From assembly GCA_011033025.1 (NCBI GenBank), contig WFMF01000124.1:124001-188000 (forward strand): a stretch of 64,000 bases of DNA, written 5' to 3'. The position numbers and the translations under genes were made by a program. The notes beneath the pieces are model-generated. The model worked only from the letters and a program-made list of their open reading frames with translations, did not search any database and was not told where the DNA came from. The stretch is from Beroe forskalii. Taxonomy: Eukaryota; Ctenophora; Nuda; Beroida; Beroidae. Shown here piece by piece: positions 11,427 through 23,000 of the stretch. Numbering within the stretch: position 1 is the first letter of the stretch; each line of letters opens with the position of its first letter.

Positions 11427-12329
11427 AATGCTGCCTTTGTTGTTAATTTAAATTTGTTCATGTCCAAATAAGGAAGCTAGCTTGCATTTATGAAAGGGTT
11501 AATTTTTTATGCCACAAACTTGGTTTCACTATGTCATGTGGATGAAGTGGATGCAATAATTGCCTCAATCTCTAAAATGAAAGAGTCTTGAATGGTCTAT
11601 ATATTTTCTGGGACATTGCATTATTGTGGCATGACTTTTGCGGCTAAAGGGCTATGTTGGAGAAGCAGCAGTTACCAATTTAGTAGAGAAAAATCCATAA
11701 AATAAAGAATTTCTTTAAAACATCAATGTACAAGCATAGAAACAGTTTACATTTGTCACAAATATAGCCCCAATCCTTTCATAAAAGATAAAGATAAGAT
11801 AAAACATAATTCATAAGATAATTCATAAGATAATTCATAATTCATGAATCAATTAACAACATAAAATAATTTGATTTATAGCATCAAAAGCATTCAGATG
11901 GATAGCCCAATTAACCAAAGTATCCATGAAGCTCTATCCATTGCAGAATACTTCTATTCATAGAAATTGATGTCTTGAAGAAAGATTTCTTTTTATTTCA
12001 AATAAATTCATAGAAATAAATAATTAAAATGATTTATAGGGTATTTTGATTTTATACTGACATTTAAGATCATTGATTCAACAGAAACATCTATTTCAAA
12101 ATACGTGCCCATGGTTCATAAGAAAAATAATTCTACGGCCTTTTCATCGAAATAATTTGAATAATTACTGCTCAAGGCAAAAATTACAAAAAAATCGACT
12201 CAAATAATTTGTCAGAATTCCATCTGCGCGTGCGCGCCGCGCGCGCTAGATCGGCCGCCTAACGCGTGCGCGGCCACAGTAGGTGCAAACGACGTGGCCA
12301 ATGGCTATTATGCTGAAATTAGATCTATG

Positions 12330-12405
12330 GAAGCGAGGAGGATCAGCGAGGAGGATCAGTGGTCGAGAAGGATCACTTTATTTTACATAAAAAATTTTCA
12401 AATAC
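12330..12405. repeat. Right terminal subrepeats of copy A
   Basis: GAGGAGGATCAG repeats followed by GAAGGATCACTTTATTTTAC. The last part matches the terminal block of copy C (about 59490-59520) in opposite orientation, so the end is palindromic. A CpG-rich patch (GCGCGTGCGCGCCGCGCGCG) lies just inside at about 12225-12290. Confidence 0.55.
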
Positions 12406-13271
12406 ATTGGTTTCGAGATTTTCTATTATATTCTGCTACAAAGAGTCTGTCATTCTTAAACTTCAATGAGTCTCAATTAATTCACAGGTAATATAAAATT
12501 ATTTATTCTATTTTATTTTATTCTATTTTATTCTATTTTATTCTATTTTATTCTATTTTATTCTATTATAGCTCCCTCTCTGTTTTGTTTTGAACGTGAG
12601 TCTTTTAATATCAATTTGTAAAAAGTGAGTGTTTTTTCACTATGGCCCTGCCTTTTAATTTTTGAAGGTGAGCCTTTTCCCACCAATTTGGAAGAAGTAT
12701 GAATGTCCTCTCACTTTGGCCCTCACTTTGTGCATTTAAATAAGAGTGTTCTATCACTTTCATCATTCAAAATTCAGATTGAGATGTGAAACCTTGAAAA
12801 TTTTCACTTGCAATGAGCTATAATTGTGAGCAAATCATGCAACATAAGTAGTCTTAGACACACTACAAATGCGAAACTTTAAAAAAATCACCTGCTGCAG
12901 GATCCAAACAAATCATAATGAGACAGCAAAAATGATATGGTGTTTCAAGTTTTTTGAATTTTTACAAAATCTTAGATCTAAATCCTTTCAATGCATTTAT
13001 GTTAATTGATTTTAAGTTTTTTAGGCTTGTCTATTTTAGGCTTGATTTTGAAATCATTAAGTGAATGGACGCCTGTTTTAAAGGGTGTGTTTTTGAATGA
13101 AGGCAATTTTATGATTATCAGTGTATTGAAGTGTGATGGTTCAATACCATTATGTTTATACTAATTTCTACTACTATACTGTTTTTGTTTTGAAAATGCA
13201 TTGGTTCCTAAGTTCAGTAAATTCAGGTGCATGATATCTCATCAGCAGAATATTAATCAACCTGATTAATA
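12406..13271. other. Intergenic; TTTTATTCTA microsatellite, WD40 gene upstream region
   Basis: A (TTCTATTTTA)n run occupies about 12500-12570. The rest is AT-rich and shows no gene. The promoter of the WD40 gene should lie here, but no clear TATA box or initiator was recognised. Confidence 0.5.
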
Positions 13272-14423
13272 ATGAGCAAGGCTTTAGATGTTCATGTCCT
13301 TAAAACTCATACTTCATCAATAAATTCAGTGTGCTTCTTTGATAATGATAAAAAGTTTGTCTCTGGTAGTGATGACTATAACATATGTGGCTGGGATGTT
13401 GATACACACTCATTAATTTTTAAGTTAAAAGGTCATGAAGCACCTGTAAAGTCATGTGCTTCATCTAAAGCAGGATGCAAAATTCTCAGTGGATCTTGGG
13501 ATCGTACTGTTCGCATATGGGATGCTCAGTCATCAAACTGTCTCTGGACCCTAAAACATGATGCTGTTGTTATGCACGTTAGTTTTTGTGAAGAGACTTC
13601 TCTCATTGCTGTAGCCTGTGATGATAAGATCACCAAAGTTTGGGATATAAGGAATTTTGAAAATGTAATGGACCTACTTGGGCATACAAACTCAGTCACT
13701 TGTTGTGCCCAAAATGATTATACTCTAGCTACAGGAAGTCTTGATAAGTCAATTAGAATCAATGACCTCAGAAATGGAAATACTCTTCTAAACCTTGATG
13801 GTCATGCATCTGCAGTTTCTTCAGTAGACCTGTCAACTGATGGATTTAAGCTTTGTTCTGCAAGCTGGGACAAAACTGTGAGAGTTTGGGATATTCACTC
13901 TGGTACATATCGTACACATGGCCCACATGTAATGTATGAGCATGAAGGGTGTGTAAGTGCTTGTAAATTTGTTTCTGATAACCAAAAAATTGTGAGTGCT
14001 GGATATGATAAAATTGTTGTGATATGGGATGCTTTGTCAACAAAAAAGCTACATCAGATAAGAGCACATAATTCATGGATTAATGATGTTGCCATGACAG
14101 CTGATAATAAATGGTTACTTTCATGCAGCAAAGATAGAACTATAAGAATGTGGAATATTGAAAATGCAGATCGATTACCAGTTGTTTTGGCCAATAAGCT
14201 TGAAATGGGATATAAATTCCAAGAATGTGAAATGTGTCAGAGAACATTTAAAGTTGAAGAAAGAGACATGGTTGAAGTTGGAGATGAATTTACAAAATGT
14301 GTTTACTGTAGATTACCTTCACGTTCATATCAAAAATTAAGTGGTATGGAAAATGTTTCTGATATGAATGAAAATGTTAATGTCAGCCTTAATACTTCTT
14401 CAGAGCAACTTGCAGTAGCCTAA
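13272..14423 (+). CDS. WDR88: WD40-repeat protein, WDR88-like, single exon
   Basis: An uninterrupted 383-codon frame. Seven WD repeats can be read, ending in WD-like dipeptides at roughly residues 41, 83, 124, 164 (degenerate, RIND), 206, 252 and 295, as expected for a closed beta-propeller. After the propeller comes a Cys cluster, C319-x2-C322 and C343-x2-C346, which looks like a small zinc ribbon; a comparable CxxC pair after the propeller is what I recall for WDR88, the basis of the assignment. The acidic, Ser/Asn-rich tail is short. Molecular function is not established; such propellers are protein-binding scaffolds. The start is the first ATG after an in-frame TAA at 13269. The gene is intronless in a region where other genes have introns, so retrocopy origin is possible. 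A weak ATTAAA lies at 14430. Confidence 0.7.
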   Translation: MSKALDVHVLKTHTSSINSVCFFDNDKKFVSGSDDYNICGWDVDTHSLIFKLKGHEAPVKSCASSKAGCKILSGSWDRTVRIWDAQSSNCLWTLKHDAVVMHVSFCEETSLIAVACDDKITKVWDIRNFENVMDLLGHTNSVTCCAQNDYTLATGSLDKSIRINDLRNGNTLLNLDGHASAVSSVDLSTDGFKLCSASWDKTVRVWDIHSGTYRTHGPHVMYEHEGCVSACKFVSDNQKIVSAGYDKIVVIWDALSTKKLHQIRAHNSWINDVAMTADNKWLLSCSKDRTIRMWNIENADRLPVVLANKLEMGYKFQECEMCQRTFKVEERDMVEVGDEFTKCVYCRLPSRSYQKLSGMENVSDMNENVNVSLNTSSEQLAVA

Positions 14424-15888
14424 TTTACAATTAAAGCTGGAGGAGACATTATTCTACCATTGTTATTATCAATGCCTTCAATAAGAAAATTTATCATTCC
14501 TACCAGTCTAATAATTGAATAACTTCAGAGCAAAGTTGATATGACTTCAGAGCAAAGTTATAATTTATTTTTTGTCTCTGGAATACCTATTACCATTCTT
14601 TATGTACAGATTTTTATACAATAGATGTTGTAGTCCTATTTTATATGTTCAGAATGAACTCAATTCATAGATAAGTAATTTATTTTTGGATAATAATTTA
14701 TCATAAATTATCATTCAAAACAAACTATTATGATAATGTAATTTGAATATTTGTAGGTATTTAATATTTTTCTAGGATACTGATTTTATTAAGCCTTGCT
14801 GTAAAAAGATAATGTAAATTCCAGATTTGTGTATATTATAGTATCATTTTCAAATAGTCAACTTATGACTTAAACTTCTTTGTGTGTGTAATAGAATACT
14901 GTAGCTGAGAAAATTTGAATGATACTCAACCAAAATAATTTTTGTGAGATTCATGGTAATCCATATTCCTTATCCATGTGATCATTTTGTAATGTGCTCA
15001 GATTGAGCAATGAACATTTTCATCCTGAATGATACCTCAACTTTCCTACAAATCCTCTGATGTAAAACATTAGATGGTCACTTGGTGTGAGGAGCCATCC
15101 ATAAAGGATGTCTGTAAAGTTTTGGCTGTTTTAGACCCCTCTCTCCCAGAACCTGAAAATCCCCCCTGGATGTCTGCAATCAATGGGCATTTGATTATAT
15201 AGTCCTGTTGGCTCAGGCCACCCAGTGATCAACTATATGAAGGGAGATGGTACATAGCCATCTTTGGCTGATCTCTGATCTAGTGTAATCTAGTAAAACA
15301 AATAATTAATATTTGAACAAAAAATCATTATTTATAGCTCACAGCAATTTTTTATTAAAGGGATTAAAAACAGTGAATTAATCAGGTAATTCTCAATAAT
15401 TCTTTTTAAATGGTACCCATTACAGGAAGCATTTTTAGATTATCTTGTATAATTGTTGTTAAATTGAGTATAAATAGAAAGATTTTATGCTGGAAGGACT
15501 CAGCCTTGCAAATCAGGGGTAATTTTTAGGTTCTGGGAGAAAACCAATTGACTAATCCAGTTTAAAAGAAGGTAATCCCAGGCTTCTAGGAAGGATCTGA
15601 GAACATATCATCTTAATCTGTTATAAAGGCCTAGTCATCTTAAGTCTATGATCCTTAGTCAATTTGCATGAGATGCCTTGAAGGCAGTTGTGTTTAATAG
15701 CAGATATTAATGTTTTTGGGTGGTAGGGCCTTTCCGTGGTAATGCTCAGTCAGGCACATAGTGTCGTAGCAAACTACAGGTACTGTATGTAGTTTATTAT
15801 TCATGGAGTTATAGTTAAATATATTTTTAATTGAAATTCAAATTTGAGCATGTTCTAGTATTATTATGACAACAAAGAAGGGGCTTGC
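14424..15888. other. Intergenic, AT-rich, with one MITE remnant
   Basis: No gene seen. At about 15096-15170, GAGCCATCCATAAAGGATGT and GTTTTAGACCCCTCTC resemble one end of the MITE at 49240-49613, but no opposite end is clear. The rest holds no recognised structure. Confidence 0.5.
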
Positions 15889-18800
15889 ATGATCATGGTC
15901 AATGAAAAGCCTGTTCCAGCAAGTCCTTGTGGCCAGTATATCAGAAGTACCAAGGAATTGGGAAAAGGAAACCAAAGAGTTGTCTTCAGGGGCAATGATT
16001 TGCGTACTGGTCGAGGAATAGCCTGGTGTGAGCCTAAGGTAAGTTTTGTTTATCATACATGTTTATAGCTTTAATAAGGGATCGTACACATATTACACAA
16101 CCAATTTTTGTAACTATAACATTTGACATAATAATTACAAAACCTCCGCCCCCTAGGTGACAACATTATATTATGTGAACGATCCCTAATTCTGAATTTA
16201 TAAATCAAGCAAGATTGATAGTCTTCTCTTACTTCATAGTAGTAGGAGGTATTAACCACATCTGTTCCTTTTTCACACATTTTCAAAAATAATTTTCCAT
16301 TCAAATGCTTGACCAATCTTACTTCTAGTCATCTGTTCCTATTGAAATTCTCAGTAACCAATTACTACAGATTTATCATACATTCCATGTCTTACGAATC
16401 CTATTTCAGTCTAAAGGAGAAGCCGAGTGGGATTCTTTCACCAAGTCATCTACCTTGTTGGAGGATGTGAAGCACAAGAACATCGTGTCCTTCATTGAGT
16501 TTTGGGAAGCTTCTCCTCACAGCAGTCGTACCCCTGTGCTTATTGCAGAACTTATGGGGTGTACTCTCAAACAGTGAGTTTCTGTGATTGGGCTGCTCAG
16601 CCTACCTAGGCTTGTATTCTGATCATATTCTGTTCTTTCACATGATCAATACAGGGAAACATTAATAATTAATTTAGGGAAATAAAGTAGTTGCTCAATA
16701 TTTTCGTTGGTTGACTTTTGCAAATTTAGTTATGCAAGTAGTTCAAATAAGTCTTCAAAAAATTCGTAGTGTCCAATAAAATTGATAGAAACTGCTCCAG
16801 TCATAATTATATGACAAATCAAGTCACTATACGTAGCTAGTAAGGATGTCAGGTGCTAACAGAACGTATTAATGTCATGTCAGTTCCACATGACATTTGT
16901 TTTCAAACAAGTAGAATTTATCAGCTTGTTGTTGGAATATATCATTCAGCTGGCTGATACAATGTAACATTATGGTGGTTCAAATAATTATCTTGCAACG
17001 CTGGTCTGCCATTCGAATTAGTAACCATTGTCAAAGATGCCTGGCCTTTTCATGAAAGGAGATTTTACGCACGTTGTCACTCATCAGACCATATTTAACG
17101 AATGAAGTGCAACGTGATTTTCAAAATTCTAGGATGTAGGAAAGTTACTATATATCACGATACAACAACCATTGATGAATTTATCAGGTCAATGTGACAA
17201 CTCTATTCTGAATACGCCTTCACCGTCACAATCAGACCACAATCTCAATAGAGGCACATGATCCCAATAAATCGTGTAATTATGTTCTCGACAATTCTCC
17301 TTCACGACACTTTTGTTTAATAATTATCAATAATAATATATTCTAACATATTCACCGTGTTACAACTCTAAGTTGTAATGTGCAAACAATCGAGCTCACT
17401 ATGTTAGAATAGCGTGAAACTTTCTGGCTGCACGTTTTGTACGGCACATCCAATATCCAGTCTTTGCAGGTAAAAGTAGACCACACTACGTCACCAACTC
17501 ACTGTTATAAAGCTTGGGGGAATGTCAGCCACCAATCCCTCGTTACTTTGTGAACTCGTATTGTTTGAAACTAATCAAATCAGCGCACACATTGCCAATA
17601 GATTTGACAAACGATTACTCGTCCTATGGTACATGCTTCTATATTGGAATGTACAATATAACTGTACAGTGTACTGTACACAGTATACTGTGAATGTTCA
17701 TGTGCAAATAGTGCATAATGACTTGCTGTAATGGATATAACTTGGTGAACATGGTGTATCAAATACCTAATCCATAAGGCCCTTATTAAGGGTATACTGC
17801 AGCATTATTCTGTGTCTTGTGAAATATAGAAGCCCCTCACATTAGTGTAATCCAACTCACATGTCCAGTAGTAAGGCTTAATATCTGTAGTGTAAGCTCA
17901 TGTCTGTTTTAACTGTTAAATCTCTACAACGTAATGTGATGAATTGAGTTAACCATGTTAAATTATATGACATCACAGCTATAACCCATAGTTACACACA
18001 GCATCCTACTACCCATAGTTACACAAAGCATCCTACTACTAAAACATGTGAGGCTGTAACATCTACTACTAAAACCTGTAACATTGCGAGACCTGACAAG
18101 GTCCCACTGCGACAAGAGGGTTCTCTTTTTTATGGCATCGCGAGTTCGGTGTGTGTACGTGAATTAGTTGCGTGTTCACTGCACCTTCATCCAATAGTTG
18201 CTACTTTGTGTACCTCAGCAGACAGTATTAGAGAGTTATGGTAACTAAATAGTATTAGTGAGTAATGGTAACTATATAAAGCGTATAATAAAGCTGAAGT
18301 GGTACTAAGCAGACGGTATTAGCGAGAAATGACTAATGGTACCCAGGCATGGATCCAGCCCAGAATTTTTGGGGGCGTGCAAATTTAAGGTCACTCGGTG
18401 TCACCTCGCGGCGCCTGGTTTGCAAATAGGACGTTTTTTGAATATAAAGGTAATTAAATTTTGTATTAGCACTGGCAGGGGCCTGGGGGCGGTAGCCCCC
18501 AGAAGCCAGAGGTCTGGGTTGAAAGAAATTTCCCCTCAATAGAGTTTTTGCAATGTTTTATCTCAACAGCTCCACCATAGATGTCGTGCACAATTTTACT
18601 AAATATATTAACAATCAAAAGGAATGAAGAAGAGCAGGGGTCTGGGGGCGGCAGCCCCCAGGAGCCAGAGGTCTGGAACTAAAAGAAATGTCACCTCAAT
18701 AGAATTTTTGCATTGTTTTCATGTCAACAGCTCCATCATTGTTGTCGTGCACAATTTCACTAAATATATTAACTGTAATCAAAAGGCACAAAGAACAGCA

Positions 18801-21800
18801 GGGGTCTGGGGGCGGCAGCCCCCAGAAGCCAGAGGTATGGAGTTTAAAGAAATGTCACCTCAATAGAGTTTTTGCAATGTTTTATCTCAACAGCTCCATC
18901 GTTTTTTTTGTCGCACATAGTTTCACTAAATATATTAAAAATCAAGAGAAAGAACAGCAGGGGTCTGGGGGCGGCAGCCCCCAGATGCCAGAGCTCTGGA
19001 GCTAAAAGAAATGTCAACTCAATAGAGTTTTTGCATTGTTTTCATGTCAACAGCTCCATCATTGTTGTCGTACACAATTTCACTTAATATATTAACAATC
19101 AAAAGGAATAAAGAACAGCAGGGGTCTGGGGCGGCACCCCCCAGAAGCCATAGGTCTGGAGTAAGACATGTCACCTCAATAGCTCAATAGGTTTTTTTGC
19201 ATTGTTTTCATCTCAACAGCTCCATCGATAATGTCGTACACAATTTCAATGAATATATTACAAGTCAAAAGAGCAGCAGGGGTCTGGGGGCGGCAGCCCC
19301 CAGAAGCCAGAATTTTGAAAGAAAGAAATGACAACAATAGCGCTTCCCCATTCAAGTTACACTCTTATATTTTGCCTCCATAACATTGATTCAGTTCATG
19401 TAAAGCTTGTCTGTGAAGACAATTACTGCAGCATCTGATGTTCTCAGAGGTATCGATCATTGAAGCATCCTTTAGGCCTTAATTGAGTAGAAGGCCATCG
19501 ATATCTGAGGATTGCTATTGATACTTGACAAATAAGTCTATTCATGGAATTTATAAACTTGTGTTTAAAACAATTAATTAATGTTATAAATTTTCCAGTC
19601 CTTTTTCGGACTTCATTTTCAATTCTAAAGTTGATTTCTATTTAAAAATTTGAATTGCACGCCCAGAGCACGCCCCCAAATTTTCGTTTGGGGGCGTGCG
19701 CACGCCCCCCGCACGCCCCCGTGGATCCATGCCTGATGGTACCATAATGATGCTGGAAATGCCCAGATAAAAACTTAAAACGCATTATATTGATATCGCA
19801 TATAATAATTGAGAGAGTGTCAACTGTCATGAAACAAGTTTCGCAAAGAAAGAAAGTACTAGAGAACAATACTAAAGTATGTTTTACCACTCCTTAATCT
19901 TCTGAAATTTTTTCTGGAAGATGGTCCTTATGCCCTTTTGTCAGCATGCTTTCATGAGTGCATATAACATAGACTCATTATAGAGTATGTAAATTGCGTT
20001 CCCTAGCCTACAGGACTCTGCGAGTAATTACTGCTTTACTGCACTGCTCGGTCAGAAGAACTTCTCAAAATGTTAATGTGCACGTTAGTAGGTCACGACA
20101 CAAAGTAAAAAGGAGGCACTCTAAATCCGAAATCGTGGTCAAGTATTGCGCCTAATATTGGAGGTTCAGAAAATTCGTTATCAGCTTAGCGACTCGATTT
20201 ATTTGTATCAAGATAATCCCATAAATCATAGTTCCACTTCTATTCCAGTGGCTAACTCGCATCCTAGATAATTGTATCTCTCCCAGGCACATTCAACTGT
20301 CCCCGCGTAGTTTCGACAGCTCGGCCATCAAGAGCTGGGCGCACCAGATCCTGGAAGCTGTGATTTACCTCCAATCACCGCACCACGGACTCCACCACGT
20401 CATCGTCCACAGGTTGGTTCCAGGTTGCGACGATAAAACGTCGATAAAAAGCGTCGAGTATATTCAGATTTGTTGTGAAATTGTTATGAATTAGCTGATT
20501 TCACACGAAATGTACACGAGTAACCCTCAAAGGTTGTGTTATATTTGTCCCCATTTAGCATCATGCTATCATCATCACTCAAAATAAATGGATTCAAAAC
20601 ATGAATGTTATGTGTTCCGACTAGACAGTAAATTAGAAGTGTCCCATTCTGAAAGGGGTGTCGTGGCCCCCAATCCTAGATTGCTTGACGAATTCAAGGA
20701 TTCATTCCTCCCCATTTCTCTGAAAATCTCTAATGGAGAGACACAATGTAATATTAATGATTCCTGTGGGCATGCTCTGGTCATGAGAGGGATTGTGTTC
20801 GCTAAATATGGTGTAAGTAGACTCTAATGCCATGAGAGACCGACTCTACCGCTTTTGGCACGATGCTATAGTTTTAATGTCCCTCTCACGCCGAACATCC
20901 CTCCCCATACTAGTAAAGCTTTCTGTTGTGGCAAAAGGAAAGGGGTGCTCCTAATGACCATAATGTCAGGAAACACTCAGATGCTATAGTTTTAGGATAA
21001 TCAAACACCCTTAGGATACGTTTATATGAATTATTGACGAAGGGAATGCTCGAGCCGACGGCGAGGGATTCTCGAGCCGAAGGCGGTGTAATAATTCAAT
21101 TTACTCGAGCCGAAGGCGGTATTTAATGGTTTGATATAAAAGCCTTTATGGATAGGTCCTAATCTGATTATCTCCTTCACAAGGGTGAATCTTGAGAAAC
21201 AGGCGAATTTTATTTAGATGGTTTTCCAATAAGTATATTTTAATTTAAGCCTATGCTTTCAAAGCTATTCCCTGGTCTTTTCTACTATAAAGTAAGTCGA
21301 TTTAATGGTGCAACAACAAAATGTATATTTTAATTTCTGTAAGTGTGTAATAAAAACGCAAGTCCAGAAAGGGGTGCTCCTTTTGATTCAATTAACTATA
21401 AAGTGATTGTCATGACCAAGCAAATTGAAAGGACATTTGGCATTAACAAGTATACAAAAAAAACATGCAAATGTTCAGATAAATTGCCTGCATTTATTAT
21501 ACCTGTAGTGATATATGGTTCAATCTTCCTTTTACGTGCGTGCGCGGCTCATATACTCCAAGAAACTTTTTTCTAAATTTCTATATGTTCTCTTCTATCC
21601 TGAAGTGGTCTTGGTTTTACTTGCACGTGCGTGCGGCTCTATAACCTACTGAGTATACATAAACCGATAATATATACGCTGATAGAGTGGTCTTCAGGTT
21701 TACTGGTGTGCATTAACTATCTAAAAAACCCTTCACAGGTATCATAAATAAATACTAATAAAAACTCTAAAAAGTCAGATTTAAATGATTTTTCAGTAGA

Positions 21801-22405
21801 TAAATACTAATCACAAAAATTCAAAAGTTTCGATTTGATAATTCAAAAGGATAACTGTTCTTTGAGGGGTGTGATGGCATTTCACACCTGGAAAATTATC
21901 ACACCCAAATGAAAATTTAAAATCTTATGAAAATTGTTAAACCCCTAAACCCCATTTTTGAAGCCGTTATATAACAAAAATTATCGGAGCAAGAATTATA
22001 TCACGATCGTTATATAATATCTTTAAATGTACTCCATTTCTATTGGTTGTTCTCTCTTTAATCCTTCTACAATCCTATGCGGAGTGACCCGTTATCAACC
22101 CCTTCTAGGAAGTTAAACCCCATTCAGCTGCACAGCAGTTCTCACCCATTCTGCTTCCAACATGTACATAAACAAATAACCCCCTCCCTCACATCCCTTT
22201 CTCAGTTCTCTCTTATCCAAATCCAAACACCCCTCTTACCCCCTCCAATCCCCTCTGACCCCCTTTAACACAGGACAGAGGAACCTACCTGGAAGACCCT
22301 GTGGGCAGTGTGGAGTTCATGTCCCCGGAGATGGCTGCCTACCGCTACAACGAAACTACGGACATCTACTCCTACGGAGTGTGTCTGCTGGAGATGGTCA
22401 CGGGG
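15889..22405 (+). CDS. WNK/NRBP-like kinase, four exons seen, incomplete (possible pseudokinase)
   Basis: Exons: 15889-16038, 16410-16573, 20287-20412, 22274-22405. Exon 1 has SPCG, then glycine loop GKGNQRVVF and beta-3 AWCEP: Cys replaces the usual Lys, the WNK hallmark. WNKs instead use a Lys in beta-2 (GSFKTVY); here that site is Arg (residue 30). Exon 2 gives the alpha-C region, [12 protein letters not shown] and the hinge ELMGCTLK. Exon 3 gives [14 protein letters not shown] and ends at IVHR. Exon 4 gives [10 protein letters not shown] (P+1 loop) and the alpha-F part [15 protein letters not shown]. Splice sites and phases agree between exons 1-3, but exon 3 ends in phase 2 and exon 4 starts in phase 0: an exon with DLKxxN and DLG is expected between them and was not found. 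Nothing of the later C-lobe was found before the gap at 24066. The true start may lie upstream (a possible acceptor TTCTAG precedes 15859). Either a broken gene, a very divergent one, or a damaged assembly. Confidence 0.65.
16078..16186. mobile_element. 109-bp GGGATC MITE in intron 1, TAA target duplication
   Basis: Ends GGGATCGTACACATATTAC and ATATTATGTGAACGATCCC are inverted repeats; TAA flanks both sides (16075-16077, 16187-16189). The ends are close to those of 6143-7078 and 28492-29458, so it is a short relative of that family. Confidence 0.85.
16574..18335 (+). other. Intron 2 of the WNK-like gene, first part
   Basis: No exon or gene recognised. A GTACAGTGTACTGTACACAG palindromic run near 17664 resembles runs at 22421-22510. 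The last part (17990-18320) holds short duplicated phrases (CCCATAGTTACACA..., GTATTAG(C/T)GAG...). Confidence 0.5.
18344..19735. mobile_element. hAT-like non-autonomous element, 8-bp target duplication ATGGTACC
   Basis: Terminal inverted repeats begin CAGGCATGGATCCA at the left and end TGGATCCATGCCTG at the right. The 8-bp ATGGTACC flanks both sides (18336-18343 and 19736-19743). CAG-type ends with an 8-bp duplication are typical of hAT transposons. The inside is about six tandem units of roughly 160 bp (starts near 18474, 18636, 18797, 18956, 19116, 19277), each with GGGGTCTGGGGGCGGCAGCC (a palindromic core) and CAACAGCTCCATC. There is no transposase. It sits in an intron of the kinase. Confidence 0.92.
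20413..22273 (+). other. Intron region where the catalytic-loop exon is expected
   Basis: No HRDLKxxN or DLG-type peptide was seen in any plus-strand frame. A short frame at 20588-20827 ends at a possible donor (GGTGTAAGTAG) but has no kinase motif. A hairpin group of CTCGAGCCGAAGGCGG-type repeats lies at 21028-21125. GAAAGGGGTG(C/T) phrases recur at 20650, 20938 and 21365. CT-rich sequence at 22180-22270 serves as the polypyrimidine tract before exon 4. Confidence 0.5.
21028..21125. repeat. CTCGAGCCGAAGGCGG hairpin group
   Basis: GAATTATT and its complement AATAATTC form an outer stem around a GAATGCTCG...CGAGGGATTC hairpin; CTCGAGCCGA(A/C)GGCG occurs three times. The loop resembles those of the cloverleaf units at 2411 and 3148. 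Confidence 0.5.
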
Positions 22406-23000
22406 GTGAGTGTTGCTCTTTACAGTATACAGTGTACAGTGTACATTACAATGTTGTTAGAGGTAATGGTGACGGGGGTGAGTGTTGCCGTGTACAGTGT
22501 ACACTATACACATGTACATTGTAGAAGGTATTTGACCATTAAACTTGTATTATGTATACTCTACATTATTATATACTTTACATTATTATGTACCTTAATA
22601 CCTGCATGCATACATTGCGTAATAGTTTATGTTATGAGATTTAAAGCTTTGAACAGTGATGACTTCTTATACATAACTTCATTATTATACGCCCCAATTA
22701 ATTAGAACGGAAGCAGCCTTTTGTCAAGGAAATTTGTATTGTCACAGAGTTCCAATTATAACTAAGGAATAGCTGCTGCACAGTAAAGTTTTACCATTAA
22801 GTCACTCACGATTATAGTATTTATCTTGATGTAACAACTGTCATGATGGGTTATGCTACGGTGCCAGCATTATGTGTCATATGTTTGGGTGGGTATGGCT
22901 TCTCTACTTGAAGAGTGACTCACCAACCAATGTGAGACCTAGGCCATGACTCATTATTAGAATATATTCATTATTCATGATATTATGATGAAATTTTATG
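22406..23000 (+). other. Downstream of exon 4: duplicated donor, then nothing recognised
   Basis: The exon end plus donor (ATGGTCACGGGG then GTGAGTGTTG) is repeated 72 bp further on (GTAATGGTGACGGGGGTGAG at 22463-22482), in frame and without a stop between. TACAGTGTAC runs accompany both copies. No following kinase exon was found. Confidence 0.55.

Larger units (their letters stand above)
1..12405 (+). mobile_element. Giant inverted-repeat element, copy A (left end outside window)
   Basis: The sequence matches, block by block, copy C (from about 50416) and the reverse complement of copy B (up to about 32850). The first base lies about 500 bp inside the element as defined by copy C. Shared blocks include 1-1380, 3830-3946, 6880-8490, 9526-9620 and 11427-12340. 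Blocks found only in A are later insertions: 484-530, about 1385-3830, 5205-6018, about 8492-9525 and 9621-11426. The right end near 12330-12405 carries the GGATCAC-type subrepeats that also form the ends of copies B and C. No transposase frame was recognised, so this looks non-autonomous. Superfamily is unknown; the right limit is approximate. Confidence 0.75.

Noticed and set aside
20588-20827. Candidate kinase exon in the gap between exons 3 and 4
   Set aside because: Contains no catalytic-loop or DFG-like motif although a donor-like site follows it.
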